DNA from: an uncultured Muribaculaceae bacterium
GTDB taxonomy: Bacteria; Bacteroidota; Bacteroidia; Bacteroidales; Muribaculaceae
Assembly (NCBI GenBank): GCA_910586975.1
Contig: CAJUKX010000008.1
Coordinates: forward strand, 1 to 64,000
Length of the DNA stretch: 64,000 nucleotides
Direction of reading: 5' to 3'
Every line of letters begins with the position of its first letter. Position 1 is the first letter of the stretch. The notes beneath the pieces were generated by a model. That model ran no database searches, was not told the DNA's origin, and saw only the letters and a list, made by a program, of their open reading frames with translations. Position numbers and translations under genes: made by a program. This document shows, in pieces, positions 43,823-53,314 of this stretch.

Positions 43823-44323
43823 ATGAATTTAGTAAAACGTCTCTCAATATCATTGGTCGCTCTTGTTGCGATTGTAGCCGGCAGCAAGGCTCAGACTATG
43901 TCTGCCGACACCATCGCCATCATACGACAGATAGAGTCTTCCGGAAACATACACGTATCCTACCCCGACGGCCTTTATAAAATCCTGTCAGTGGACAACA
44001 TCACCGAGACTGTTAAGGAAGAAGACGAAGAACCTAAAAATTCAACGACTTCCAAATCATCTACCCGAGTAGGCTACCGTATTCAGGTTTTTGATGATAA
44101 TAACGTACGCACGGCCCAGCATGAGGCCCAAAGCCGCAAACGACACATTGAGTCGCGTTTCCCGGAATACAAAGTCTACACACAGTTCAATTCTCCCTAT
44201 TGGCGTGTAAAAGTTGGAGACTTCCGCACAAGATCAGAAGCCGAAGCTGCCATGGCTGCCATACGTTCGGCATTTCCCGGCTATGGTGCACAGCTACGTG
44301 TGGTACGCGACAGAATTAACTAA
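43823..44323 (+). CDS. SPOR-domain periplasmic protein
   Basis: 166 residues from the ATG at 43823; the upstream in-frame start lies before the promoter. A signal peptide (residues 1-23, ending GSKAQ) is followed by a linker. A C-terminal SPOR domain spans about 92-165 (GYRIQVFDDNNVRTAQHEAQSRKRHIESRFPEYKVYTQFNSPYWRVKVGDFRTRSEAEAAM by position). SPOR domains bind denuded glycan strands at division septa. The pairing with folE, 15 bases downstream, has no obvious functional meaning. Confidence 0.85.
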   Translation: MNLVKRLSISLVALVAIVAGSKAQTMSADTIAIIRQIESSGNIHVSYPDGLYKILSVDNITETVKEEDEEPKNSTTSKSSTRVGYRIQVFDDNNVRTAQHEAQSRKRHIESRFPEYKVYTQFNSPYWRVKVGDFRTRSEAEAAMAAIRSAFPGYGAQLRVVRDRIN

Positions 44324-44338
44324 ACCGGTTTCCATATA

Positions 44339-44929
44339 ATGAATGAAGAAATAAAAAAGCTCTCAGATAACGAAAGAATAGAGCTGATAGCCGGACACCT
44401 CGACAAAATAATAACTCTGCTTGGCGAAGATGTAAGCCGCGAGGGGCTCGTGAAGACACCCATGCGTGCCGCCAAAGCTCTCTACTATCTGACCTCCGGT
44501 TATCGCACAGATGCATCCCGAACACTCGCAGAAGCATTGTTCGAGCACGAAGGCTCTAAAATTGTAACCGTTCGCGACATTGAATTTTATTCGATGTGCG
44601 AGCACCATGTCCTCCCGTTTTTCGGTCATATTTCCATCGCATACATTCCCGACAAGAAGATTGTGGGACTTAGCAAACTCGCCCGTGTGGTAAACGTGTG
44701 CGCTCGCAAACTGCAGGTACAGGAACGCCTTACCAGTGAAGTGGCAAATGTAATATCCCGTACTCTCGGTGCCAAGGGAGTGTTGGTTGTATGCGATGCT
44801 CGCCACATGTGCATGATGATGCGTGGTGTGGAGAAACAGGAATCAACAACCGTAACTGTAGAATATACAGGACTCTTTGACAGTGATTCCACCCTTAGAA
44901 GAGAGGCTATTGAGGCCTTGAAACATTGA
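44339..44929 (+). CDS. folE: GTP cyclohydrolase I
   Basis: Converts GTP to dihydroneopterin triphosphate, the first step of folate (or queuosine-type) synthesis. It has 196 residues. The zinc and catalytic motifs are MCEHHVLPFFGHISIAYIP and VVCDARHMCMMMRGVEKQES, so the zinc ligands Cys/His/Cys are present. GLSKLARVV and ERLTSEVA are also typical. It follows the SPOR gene by 15 bases and ends before a hairpin terminator. Confidence 0.97.
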   Translation: MNEEIKKLSDNERIELIAGHLDKIITLLGEDVSREGLVKTPMRAAKALYYLTSGYRTDASRTLAEALFEHEGSKIVTVRDIEFYSMCEHHVLPFFGHISIAYIPDKKIVGLSKLARVVNVCARKLQVQERLTSEVANVISRTLGAKGVLVVCDARHMCMMMRGVEKQESTTVTVEYTGLFDSDSTLRREAIEALKH

Positions 44930-44945
44930 TGCAAAACAATTAATG

Positions 44946-44985
44946 AAAAAATTCCGTAATTACGTTCTTATTACGAATTTTTTTT
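44946..44985 (+). terminator. Terminator after folE
   Basis: AAAAAATTCCGTAAT (up to 44960) pairs with ATTACGAATTTTTT (from 44970) with one bulged C, followed by more T. The aldolase -7 box begins three bases later. Confidence 0.8.
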
Positions 44986-44987
44986 AT

Positions 44988-44995
44988 TACCTTTG
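44988..44995 (+). promoter_or_regulatory. -7 box of the aldolase promoter
   Basis: TACCTTTG matches TAnnTTTG. The upstream region is occupied by the folE terminator and offers no TTTG at the standard distance. Initiation near 45002 gives a 42-base leader. Confidence 0.5.
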
Positions 44996-45043
44996 CAAAA
45001 GAAATTTTTTCTGATAGTTACAACTCTAATAATAAAACTCCAA

Positions 45044-46042
45044 ATGGTAAGTTACAAAGAATTAGGTCTTGTAAACACTCGCGAGATGTTTGCCAAGGCT
45101 ATCAAGGGCGGCTATGCTATCCCCGCTTTCAACTTCAACAATATGGAGCAGCTTCAGGCTATCATCAAAGCTGCTTCTGAAGAAAAATCACCCGTTATTC
45201 TTCAGGTATCAAAGGGTGCCCGCAACTATGCCAACGCTACTCTCCTCCGCTATATGGCTCAGGGTGCTGTTGAATATGCCAAGGAACTCGGCTGGACCAA
45301 TCCTCAGATTGTACTCCACCTCGACCACGGCGACAGCTTCGAACTTTGCAAAAGCTGCATCGACCTCGGCTTCTCTTCTGTAATGATCGACGGTTCTCAT
45401 CTCCCCTACGAAGAAAACGTAGCCCTCACAAAGCAGGTAGTTGACTACGCTCACCAGTACGACGTAACCGTTGAAGGTGAACTCGGCGTTCTCGCCGGCG
45501 TTGAAGACGAAGTTTCTTCTGACCACCACACCTATACCGATCCCGAAGAAGTAATTGACTTCGCCACACGTACCGGTTGCGACTCTCTCGCTATCTCTAT
45601 CGGTACTTCACACGGTGCTTACAAGTTCACTCCCGAACAGTGCACCCGCAACGAAGACGGCAAGCTCGTTCCCCCTCCTTTGGCTTTCGACGTTCTCGAT
45701 GCTGTAATGGAAAAACTTCCCGGATTCCCCATCGTTCTTCACGGTTCTTCATCAGTTCCCCAGGAAGAAGTTGAAACCATCAACATGTTTGGCGGTAAAC
45801 TCCCCGATGCAATCGGTATTCCCGAGGAACAGCTTCGCAAGGCTGCAAAGAGCGCCGTATGCAAAATCAACATCGACTCAGACAGCCGTCTCGCCATGAC
45901 TGCCGCTGTACGTCGCGTATTTGCTGAAAAGCCCGCTGAATTCGACCCCCGTAAATACCTCGGTCCGGCTCGCGACAACATGGAGAAACTTTACAAGCAC
46001 AAGATTGTAAACGTTCTCGGTTCTGCCGGCAAAGCTGAATAA
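45044..46042 (+). CDS. Class II fructose-bisphosphate aldolase
   Basis: Zinc-dependent cleavage of fructose 1,6-bisphosphate into the two triose phosphates. It has 332 residues from the ATG at 45044; the 44993 start overlaps the promoter. LHLDHGDSFELCKSC supplies the first zinc ligand region and catalytic Asp. Further metal and substrate motifs are VEGELGVLAGVEDE, SIGTSHGAYKF and VLHGSSSVPQEE. Strong C-biased wobble use suggests high expression, as for tpiA. It is monocistronic. Confidence 0.96.
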   Translation: MVSYKELGLVNTREMFAKAIKGGYAIPAFNFNNMEQLQAIIKAASEEKSPVILQVSKGARNYANATLLRYMAQGAVEYAKELGWTNPQIVLHLDHGDSFELCKSCIDLGFSSVMIDGSHLPYEENVALTKQVVDYAHQYDVTVEGELGVLAGVEDEVSSDHHTYTDPEEVIDFATRTGCDSLAISIGTSHGAYKFTPEQCTRNEDGKLVPPPLAFDVLDAVMEKLPGFPIVLHGSSSVPQEEVETINMFGGKLPDAIGIPEEQLRKAAKSAVCKINIDSDSRLAMTAAVRRVFAEKPAEFDPRKYLGPARDNMEKLYKHKIVNVLGSAGKAE

Positions 46043-46063
46043 TTCAGATTTTTAACGGAATAT

Positions 46064-46097
46064 AAAGGTGGACACCACACAGGTGTTCACCTTTTTT
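46064..46097 (+). terminator. Terminator after the aldolase gene
   Basis: AAAGGTGGACACC (46064-46076) pairs with GGTGTTCACCTTT (46082-46094), including one G-U pair, and T continues to 46097. Confidence 0.92.
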
Positions 46098-46233
46098 AGT
46101 ATATCATCGGGCCAATGATTCACATATTTTTTTTAAGATTTTTAATTTATCTCAATAAAAATTGCTTTTTCAGTTGTTCATATATTATCAACTACTTATT
46201 CTATAATCTATATTATAAAAATAACGCATAATA

Positions 46234-47850
46234 ATGAGCAATAAATCATCTACCGCCTCGTCCGGCGAGCAGTACACGGCTTCCGGACGCAAGAAACTCG
46301 TTTCAACGGCTAAAGGTTCTATTACCATGACAGCTATGGCAATTATGATTGTCACATCAATCCTTAGTCTCAGAGGACTACCCTCTGAAGCCAAGTATGG
46401 TGTGCAGTCAATTTTCTTTTATGTATTCGCGGCAATCGTGTTCTTGCTGCCTTATTCGCTGGTATGTGCCGAACTTGCGTCTACCTACACCAAGAGCGGC
46501 GGCCTGTATCGCTGGGTTTCAGAAGCTTTCGGCCCTCGCTGGGGATGGACTGCGATGTTTCTCGAATGGCAGACAGTAGTAATCTGGTTCCCAACAGTAC
46601 TTATGTTTGGCGCCGCGTCGCTCGCATATATATTCTGGCCTGAGAGTTTCGATCAGGCTCTCGCATCCAACAAATATTATGCGCTGAGCATAGCACTTAT
46701 CATATACTGGGCTGCGACATTCAACGCATTCCGAGGACAACACTCCGCCAACAAACTCACAAACTACGGAGGTATGGTAGGTACTATCATTCCCGGCATC
46801 ATTCTGATCGTGGCCACTATTGTGTACGTATGTCTTGGCAAACCTATTGCATTGGAAGATGTATCATTCCTTCCTGATTTTTCAAATGTAGGAACAATCG
46901 TTCTGGCAGCCTCCATATTCCTGTTTTACGCAGGTATGGAAATACAGGCTATCCATATCAATGATATGAAAGATCCGGCCAGGAATTTCCCAAAAGCCGT
47001 ATTCCTTTCAATTATCATCATAGTGCTCGTGTATGCACTTGGCACCTTGGCCATTGGAATACTTGTACCATCCAAAGACATCAATCTGTTGCAGGCCCTG
47101 CTCGTATCATACAAGTCGCTATGGTCAAGTTTCAACCTTGGTTGGGTTGGTAATATAATGGCCCTTTTCATTATGTTTGGTGTTGTCGGTCAGATAAGCG
47201 CATTGGTCACCGGGCCATCTACCGGACTTATGGCTGTAGCTCAGTCAGGCTATCTGCCCCGCTCTATCCAGCGCACCAATAAGAATAGCGTCAACACTCG
47301 CATACTCTACATTCAGGGTATATTTGTATCTCTCATCTGTCTGTTGCAGATTATACTGCCTACGGTTGAATCTGCATATCAGATTATGTCGCAGATGGCA
47401 ACCATTATATATCTTGTGATGGTAATACTGATTTACGGAGCATTTATCCGTCTACGTCACACACAGCCAAATAAAAAGCGTGGTTTCCGTGTACCCGGTG
47501 GCGTTATCGGAGAAATCATAGTATGTGTCGTAGGTATATCCGGAGCTCTTCTTGCATTAGTGCTCAGCTACCTGCCACCGGCCCAGATTGCCACAGGCTC
47601 ACCCATAGTTTACGTAGGAATCATCATAATTGGAGTGGGACTTATCATAGGACTGCCGTTGGTTGTGTATCAGCTTAGAAAACCCTCATGGCGCAATCCC
47701 AATGCTCACTTCTATCCTTTTGACTGGCAAATCGAAGGCCGCAAGCCGTCGGAAGTATCCAAATGGGCTCCCGGTTATGTTCCTACCGAGGCAGAAGTTG
47801 AAGCCGCCGAGGATTCGGCAATCGCCAAACACGGTACAGATAAAAATTAA
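46234..47850 (+). CDS. APC-superfamily amino acid permease, GadC/YjeM-like
   Basis: 538 residues with about twelve membrane helices. Early motifs are MAIMIVTSILSLRGLPSEAKYG and ELASTYTKSGGLYRWVSEAFGP, typical of the glutamate/GABA antiporter (GadC-like) branch of the APC family. A long hydrophilic C-tail (about 490-538) could correspond to the GadC C-plug, though that is inference. No gadB or glutaminase gene is in the window, so the substrate is unproven. The 190-base upstream gap is very AT-rich with no clear consensus promoter. Confidence 0.85.
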   Translation: MSNKSSTASSGEQYTASGRKKLVSTAKGSITMTAMAIMIVTSILSLRGLPSEAKYGVQSIFFYVFAAIVFLLPYSLVCAELASTYTKSGGLYRWVSEAFGPRWGWTAMFLEWQTVVIWFPTVLMFGAASLAYIFWPESFDQALASNKYYALSIALIIYWAATFNAFRGQHSANKLTNYGGMVGTIIPGIILIVATIVYVCLGKPIALEDVSFLPDFSNVGTIVLAASIFLFYAGMEIQAIHINDMKDPARNFPKAVFLSIIIIVLVYALGTLAIGILVPSKDINLLQALLVSYKSLWSSFNLGWVGNIMALFIMFGVVGQISALVTGPSTGLMAVAQSGYLPRSIQRTNKNSVNTRILYIQGIFVSLICLLQIILPTVESAYQIMSQMATIIYLVMVILIYGAFIRLRHTQPNKKRGFRVPGGVIGEIIVCVVGISGALLALVLSYLPPAQIATGSPIVYVGIIIIGVGLIIGLPLVVYQLRKPSWRNPNAHFYPFDWQIEGRKPSEVSKWAPGYVPTEAEVEAAEDSAIAKHGTDKN

Positions 47851-47864
47851 CTGAAAATATCTAT

Positions 47865-47900
47865 AAGAATACGCGGATTCATTGACTCCGCGTATTCTTT
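47865..47900 (+). terminator. Terminator after the permease gene
   Basis: AAGAATACGCGGA (47865-47877) pairs with TCCGCGTATTCTT (47887-47899) around a 9-base loop, followed by T. Confidence 0.88.
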
Positions 47901-47925
47901 ATGTCCTATAACATATACAATTTCG

Positions 47926-47956
47926 TTTGCCAAATAAAAAATAATACTTAATTTTG
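47926..47956 (+). promoter_or_regulatory. Promoter of the lplA-gcv operon
   Basis: TTTG (47926-47929) and TAATTTTG (47949-47956) are 19 bp apart. Initiation near 47963 gives an 18-base leader before ATG 47981. The leader is too short for a glycine riboswitch. Confidence 0.75.
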
Positions 47957-47980
47957 GGCAATTATCAATCTCTTATAAAG

Positions 47981-48982
47981 ATGAGACGCATTATACTGCC
48001 CGATGTGATTGATGCCGATGTTCCTTTTTACCTGTCGGTAGAGGAATGGTGTGCATACAATCTGCCTTCTGATGAATATTTTTTCGCATGGCAGGTAAAT
48101 CCGAGCATTATTTGCGGCAGGCATCAGGAAATCGACAATGAGGTAAATCTTGAAGTTGCCGCAAAAGAGGGGATAAAAGTATGGCGACGCAAAAGCGGTG
48201 GCGGTGCTGTATTGGCCGATATGAACAATGTGATGTTTTCGTACATTACTCCGTCGCATGCAGTTCAGACAAGTTTTGACAGCTATACCGGCATGATTTG
48301 CAAAATGCTCAACAATATGGGTATTGACGCAGAGTCAACCGGTAGAAATGACATAGCCGTAAACGGCCATAAAGTTGCCGGTAACTCATTTCTGAAACTA
48401 CCCGGGCGCAGCATTGTCCACGGAACAATGCTATACGACACCAACTTTGATATGATGGGTAAAGTACTTACTCCTTCCAAGGCCAAGATGATGTCAAAAG
48501 GTGTTGTTTCGGTGCCTTCGCGTGTCACGACTCTAAAGAAATTGGGTATCAACATCAGTTGTCGAGAATTTATGGAACAAGCGCTCGACTTCCTTTGTCC
48601 ATCAACAAATCATCCGGTAATAATAAATAACGAAGATCTTGCTGAAATTCTAAAAATAAGGGAATCGTATACAGATCCCGATTTTTTGAATTTTGGGAAA
48701 AAGGCAGAACGCAAAACATCCATGCGCACATATATTGAAGGCGTGGGTGAGTTAATCTTCAACTATAGCCTCGACCGCAAAGGGTGCATAAGCCGGCTCG
48801 AATTGAATGGCGACTTTCTGCCTTTAAAAGATATTCCCTCTCACTTTACATCACGATTTATCGGCTGCCGACCCAAGCTGACGGAATTGCGAACAATTAT
48901 CAATGATATCAACATACGCGAAATCATAACCGGATTAACCGAAGAAAAGCTCATTTCAGCTTTATCCTCACTCCGTAACTAA
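47981..48982 (+). CDS. lplA: Lipoate--protein ligase
   Basis: Activates lipoate with ATP and attaches it to a lysine of lipoyl-domain proteins. It has 333 residues from the ATG at 47981. The biotin/lipoyl ligase core shows IICGRHQEIDNEVN, VWRRKSGGGAVLADMNNVMFSYI and NGHKVAGNSFLKL (with the active Lys). A C-terminal accessory domain is present. Placement directly upstream of gcvT and gcvH means its obvious client is GcvH, and perhaps other lipoyl proteins. The gap to gcvT is 20 bases. Confidence 0.93.
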   Translation: MRRIILPDVIDADVPFYLSVEEWCAYNLPSDEYFFAWQVNPSIICGRHQEIDNEVNLEVAAKEGIKVWRRKSGGGAVLADMNNVMFSYITPSHAVQTSFDSYTGMICKMLNNMGIDAESTGRNDIAVNGHKVAGNSFLKLPGRSIVHGTMLYDTNFDMMGKVLTPSKAKMMSKGVVSVPSRVTTLKKLGINISCREFMEQALDFLCPSTNHPVIINNEDLAEILKIRESYTDPDFLNFGKKAERKTSMRTYIEGVGELIFNYSLDRKGCISRLELNGDFLPLKDIPSHFTSRFIGCRPKLTELRTIINDINIREIITGLTEEKLISALSSLRN

Positions 48983-49002
48983 TACCATAATAGAAAAAAC
49001 CG

Positions 49003-50091
49003 ATGAAGAAAACCTGCCTACATTCAAATCACACAGCCCTCGGAGCCCTCATGTCGCCCTTCGGAGGTTTTGACATGCCTATCAGCTATGAAGGCATAGA
49101 AGCTGAACATCGCGCCGTACGCGAAGGCGTCGGAGTCTTTGATGTTTCCCACATGGGAGAAGTGCTCATATCCGGCCCGCAGGCCACGCTTTTTGTAAAC
49201 TACATTTTCACCGGCGATATATCTGCACTTGAACCGGGAAAAGTCATCTACGGCATGATGCTCAATGAAAACGGCGGTGTAGTTGATGATCTGTTGGTTT
49301 ACAAACGCAGCGACTCTGAATACTTCCTGGTGATTAATGCATCTAATATCGACAAAGACGTAGCATGGATCAAAGCCCATGCAGAGAAGTATGATGTGAC
49401 AGTTGAAGATCAATGCGAATATTGGTCGGAACTTGCCATACAGGGACCTCGCGCCGAAGATATTATCAAGACTGTACTCGGAATTGACGGCAGTGACCTC
49501 TCTTTCTACACCTTCAAGGACATCAAGGCCGATAATGGAATGCCAATAGTACTGTCGCGCACAGGATACACAGGAGAAGACGGATTTGAGCTCTATGCGC
49601 CTGCTGAAGTCATTGTAAGCGCGTGGGAAAAGCTGATGCAGGCCGGTGTAGCTCCATGTGGACTGGGTTGCCGCGATACACTGCGCTTCGAGGCCGGACT
49701 TCCTCTATACGGTGACGAACTGACTGATGAGATAACACCTCTTGAAGCCGGTCTCGGCATGTTTGCCAAGGTTGATAAAGAAGGCTTCATTGGTCGCGAT
49801 GCTCTTGTAGCTCAGAAAGCAGAAGGCCTTAAGCGTAAAGTTGTAGGTCTTGAAATCGAAGGTCGTGCAATCCCTCGCCACGGATATGATGTGCTTGATA
49901 CAGATGGTAATAAAGTTGGCGAAATCACCACCGGATATCATTCCATTACTCTTGACCGCAATCTTGCCATGGCTTTGGTAGATTCAAGATTTGCTGCACT
50001 TGACACCCAGCTCCAAGTGCAGGTTCGACGTAAGGTATTTCCCGCCAAGGTCATCAAAAAACGCTTCTATACACCTAAGTATAAAAAATAA
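49003..50091 (+). CDS. gcvT: Glycine cleavage system T protein (aminomethyltransferase)
   Basis: Transfers the methylene group from aminomethyl-lipoyl-GcvH to tetrahydrofolate, releasing ammonia. It has 362 residues. FGGFDMPISYEGIEAEHRAVREGVGVFDVSHMGE (by position, about residues 21-55) and LSRTGYTGEDGFELY are family signatures, as is the C-terminal domain with GEITTGYHSITL. It sits in the order lplA-gcvT-gcvH-gcvPA-gcvPB-lpd. Confidence 0.97.
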   Translation: MKKTCLHSNHTALGALMSPFGGFDMPISYEGIEAEHRAVREGVGVFDVSHMGEVLISGPQATLFVNYIFTGDISALEPGKVIYGMMLNENGGVVDDLLVYKRSDSEYFLVINASNIDKDVAWIKAHAEKYDVTVEDQCEYWSELAIQGPRAEDIIKTVLGIDGSDLSFYTFKDIKADNGMPIVLSRTGYTGEDGFELYAPAEVIVSAWEKLMQAGVAPCGLGCRDTLRFEAGLPLYGDELTDEITPLEAGLGMFAKVDKEGFIGRDALVAQKAEGLKRKVVGLEIEGRAIPRHGYDVLDTDGNKVGEITTGYHSITLDRNLAMALVDSRFAALDTQLQVQVRRKVFPAKVIKKRFYTPKYKK

Positions 50092-50122
50092 ACAACATAT
50101 ATAACCCTAAAAATAAATAATC

Positions 50123-50494
50123 ATGACATATTTCCTTCCCTCTCACGAATACGCCCGCATCGAAGACAATCTCGCTTATATAGGAATCTCTAAGTTTGCT
50201 GCAGAACAGCTTGGCAACGTTGTATACGTAGATATGCCTGAAGTAGACGATGAAGTTGTTGCCGGCGAAGAATTCGGCGCAATAGAAAGCGTAAAAGCTG
50301 CCAGCGACCTCTTCTCTCCTGTAAGCGGTACTGTAGTTGAAATAAACGAAGAACTTCTCGACAATCCTAAACTCGTCAATGAAGATCCCGAAAAACACTG
50401 GATCATCAAGGTAGAAATGAGTGATCCTTCAGAACTCGAAAAACTTCTTTCACCCGAAGCATACGCCAAGGTTTGTGAAGCAGAAAAGCATTGA
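50123..50494 (+). CDS. gcvH: Glycine cleavage system H protein
   Basis: Lipoyl carrier that shuttles the aminomethyl group between P, T and L proteins. It has 123 residues. The lipoylation site is K58 in EFGAIESVKAASDLFSPVSG, and the surrounding beta-barrel (YIGISKFAAEQLGNVVYVDMP) is typical. It is the likely substrate of the LplA encoded in the same operon. gcvPA follows after three bases. Confidence 0.98.
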   Translation: MTYFLPSHEYARIEDNLAYIGISKFAAEQLGNVVYVDMPEVDDEVVAGEEFGAIESVKAASDLFSPVSGTVVEINEELLDNPKLVNEDPEKHWIIKVEMSDPSELEKLLSPEAYAKVCEAEKH

Positions 50495-50497
50495 ATC

Positions 50498-51829
50498 ATG
50501 CCTCACCGTTATTTTCCGCATACCCCCGACGACATAGCTCAGATGCTAAAATCATGCGGAGCATCAGAGCTTGACGACTTGTTCTGCGATATCCCGGCAG
50601 AACTAAGACTCAAAGGTGGCTATAGACTGCCCGGAGCTATGTCTGAACCTGAGGTTAAAGCTGAATTAGACAAAGCTTTCAGCAAATGCACACCGCTTGC
50701 ATGTTTTGCCGGAGCTGGAGCTTACAACCATTATACTCCCGAAGTGATTCCGGCATTGACGTCCCGTTCTGAATTCCTCACGGCTTACACACCATATCAA
50801 CCTGAGATTTCACAAGGTACCTTACAGTATATCTTTGAATATCAGAGCATGATAAGCCGGCTTACGGGGCTTGATGTAACCAACGCATCCATGTACGACG
50901 GAGCTACAGCCACTGCCGAAGCCATGATCATGGCGCTGAATGCCACACGCAAAAAACGCCGTATTCTCATATCGTCAACTGTTAATCCCGAAGTAGCTGC
51001 GGTAGTAAATACCTACGCTCATTATCAGAATATTCCGGTAGAAGTCATTCCGCAGAAAGACGGTGTGACAGACCGTGCCGAGCTTGAAATGATGCTCGGG
51101 GCAGGAGATGTTGCCGGTGTTATAGTCTCTTCACCTAACTATTACGGTATTCTTGAAGATTACAGTGGTTATGCAGAAAAGATACACGAGAAGAAAGCTT
51201 TGTTCATCATCAATTCACCGGCTATAGCCCTTGGTGTAATAAAGTCACAAGGAGAATGGGGGGCTGACATTGCTGTGGGCGACGCCCAGAGTCTTGGAAT
51301 GCCATTGAATTATGGAGGCCCCTATCTCGGATACATGTCGTGTACCAATGCTTTGATGAGAAAACTGCCCGGACGAATTGTAGGCGCGACTACCGATGCC
51401 GATGGCCAACGTGTATTTGTGCTTACATTGCAAGCCCGCGAGCAACATATACGTCGTGAGAAGGCGACTTCCAACATCTGTTCCAATCAGGGTCTTATGA
51501 CGCTGCACGCAGCGATCTACATGTCACTTATGGGGACCAAAGGACTGGAAGAGGTCAACCGCCTGTCGTGCAATGCCGCACATTATCTTGCTGAAAAGCT
51601 CGAAGAAACAGGTAAGGTGCGCCTGTCACATCCGGCTCAACCCTATCTCAATGAGTTTAAAATAACGGTTAAAGATCCGCTTACAACCTCCGCATTGCTT
51701 GAAGCACTCAAGAAAGAAGGTATACTGGGCGGAGTGGCCGTTGATGAAAATGAAATGATTGTTTCATGTACAGAACTCACAACGCCTCAACTGATTGATA
51801 AGTATGTCACAACTGTTAAATCTCTGTAA
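50498..51829 (+). CDS. gcvPA: Glycine dehydrogenase (decarboxylating) subunit 1
   Basis: N-terminal half of the P protein as a separate polypeptide, 443 residues. Motifs FAGAGAYNHYTPEVIPALTSRSEFLTAYTPYQPEISQG (about residues 65-105) and TNASMYDGATATAEAM define it. It lacks the PLP lysine, which is on the partner GcvPB. Together they decarboxylate glycine. The split P protein is typical of Firmicutes, Thermotogae and archaea. Bacteroides species, as I recall, encode one fused chain. Confidence 0.96.
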   Translation: MPHRYFPHTPDDIAQMLKSCGASELDDLFCDIPAELRLKGGYRLPGAMSEPEVKAELDKAFSKCTPLACFAGAGAYNHYTPEVIPALTSRSEFLTAYTPYQPEISQGTLQYIFEYQSMISRLTGLDVTNASMYDGATATAEAMIMALNATRKKRRILISSTVNPEVAAVVNTYAHYQNIPVEVIPQKDGVTDRAELEMMLGAGDVAGVIVSSPNYYGILEDYSGYAEKIHEKKALFIINSPAIALGVIKSQGEWGADIAVGDAQSLGMPLNYGGPYLGYMSCTNALMRKLPGRIVGATTDADGQRVFVLTLQAREQHIRREKATSNICSNQGLMTLHAAIYMSLMGTKGLEEVNRLSCNAAHYLAEKLEETGKVRLSHPAQPYLNEFKITVKDPLTTSALLEALKKEGILGGVAVDENEMIVSCTELTTPQLIDKYVTTVKSL

Positions 51830-51832
51830 GCC

Positions 51833-53314
51833 ATGAATCGTAATCTATATGACAAACTGATCTTCGATCATTCTCATCCGGGTCGTAAAGGCTACGACCT
51901 TCCGCGTTACGATTGGCCTGAAGCCATGTCGAAGCTCCCCTCGGAGCTGATGAGATCTGATGCCCCTCAGCTCCCCGAAGTTGACGAGCCTACAGTTGTA
52001 AGGCACTATACCAACCAGTCGACCAACAACTTTGGTGTAGATACAGGTTTCTACCCACTTGGCTCTTGTACCATGAAGTACAATCCAAAGCTCAACGACA
52101 AACTTGCTGCAAATGACACCATAGCCCGTCTGCATCCTCGCCAACCCGAGGATACAGTGCAGGGTGCTCTCGAAATATACTGGAATCTGCAGCGTGCCTT
52201 GAGCGAAATAGGTGGCATGGCAGAGTTCACACTCAACCCATTTGCAGGGGCTCACGGCGAACTTACCGGCTTGTTGGTAATAAAAGCATACCACGAAAGT
52301 CGTGCCGATTTTGCCAGAACAAAAGTAATAGTGCCCGACTCGGCTCATGGTACAAATCCGGCCTCGGCACATGTGGCCGGATATGAAGTGGTAGAAGTCA
52401 AAAGCTTGCCCGACGGCACTGTAGACGTTGATGATCTCTGCTCCAAGCTCGGTCCGGATATCGCAGCCGTGATGATGACTAATCCCAACACTGTGGGTAT
52501 GTTTGAAAAGAACATTCCTACTATATCCAAAGTAGTTCACGAAGCCGGTGCTTTGCTCTATTACGATGGAGCCAACCTTAATCCTATGCTCGGTATTGCT
52601 CGACCCGGCGACATGGGATTTGATGTGATGCACATCAATCTGCATAAGACATTCTCCACCCCCCACGGTGGAGGTGGACCCGGAGCCGGCCCTGTAGGTG
52701 TTCGTGCCGGTCTTGAACAATTCCTGCCCAATCCCAGAGTATATAAGAAGGAAGATGGAACTTTCGGAGTAAACGATTACTCTGATTCAGCTCTCGGTCG
52801 TATATCATCATGGCTCGGTAATTACACAGTTTTGATACGCGCTTTGGCATACATAATGACACTCGGCGCTGAAGGAATTGCCGAAGTGGGTCCGTTGGCC
52901 ACATTAAATGCCAACTATATAATGAATGCCTTGAAAGACAAGTATCTGCTGCCGATTCCCGGACCTTGCAAACACGAATTTGTCTTTGACGGTCTTATTG
53001 ACAAATCTACAGGTATCACTACCCTTAACATAGCTAAACGTCTACTCGATCTCGGATTCCATGCTCCTACCATCTACTTCCCTTTGCTTTTCCATGAATC
53101 ACTCATGATAGAGCCGACTGAAACAGAAAGCAGAGAGACACTTGATACCTTCATAGATGCCATGCGCACCATTGCACGCGAAGCTGCCGAGAACCCCGAT
53201 GTTGTAAAGACCGCTCCACATAATACTCCGGCTCGTCATCCCGATGATACTGAAGCAGCCCTTCATCCGGTTGTGACTTATTCTCAATATTTGGAAAAAT
53301 TTGAATCGGAATGA
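51833..53314 (+). CDS. gcvPB: Glycine dehydrogenase (decarboxylating) subunit 2
   Basis: C-terminal, PLP-binding half of the P protein, 493 residues. GFYPLGSCTMKYNPKLND and SAHGTNPASAHVAGY are conserved, and the PLP lysine lies in HINLHKTFSTPHGGGGPGAG. The last part, YFPLLFHESLMIEPTETESRETLDTF, is also typical. It begins three bases after gcvPA and overlaps the lpd start by four bases (ATGA), so the enzyme subunits are translationally coupled. Confidence 0.97.
   Translation: MNRNLYDKLIFDHSHPGRKGYDLPRYDWPEAMSKLPSELMRSDAPQLPEVDEPTVVRHYTNQSTNNFGVDTGFYPLGSCTMKYNPKLNDKLAANDTIARLHPRQPEDTVQGALEIYWNLQRALSEIGGMAEFTLNPFAGAHGELTGLLVIKAYHESRADFARTKVIVPDSAHGTNPASAHVAGYEVVEVKSLPDGTVDVDDLCSKLGPDIAAVMMTNPNTVGMFEKNIPTISKVVHEAGALLYYDGANLNPMLGIARPGDMGFDVMHINLHKTFSTPHGGGGPGAGPVGVRAGLEQFLPNPRVYKKEDGTFGVNDYSDSALGRISSWLGNYTVLIRALAYIMTLGAEGIAEVGPLATLNANYIMNALKDKYLLPIPGPCKHEFVFDGLIDKSTGITTLNIAKRLLDLGFHAPTIYFPLLFHESLMIEPTETESRETLDTFIDAMRTIAREAAENPDVVKTAPHNTPARHPDDTEAALHPVVTYSQYLEKFESE

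Noticed and set aside
47900..47980. Possible glycine riboswitch ahead of the gcv operon
   Set aside because: The predicted leader is only about 18 bases and none of the glycine-riboswitch helices are present.
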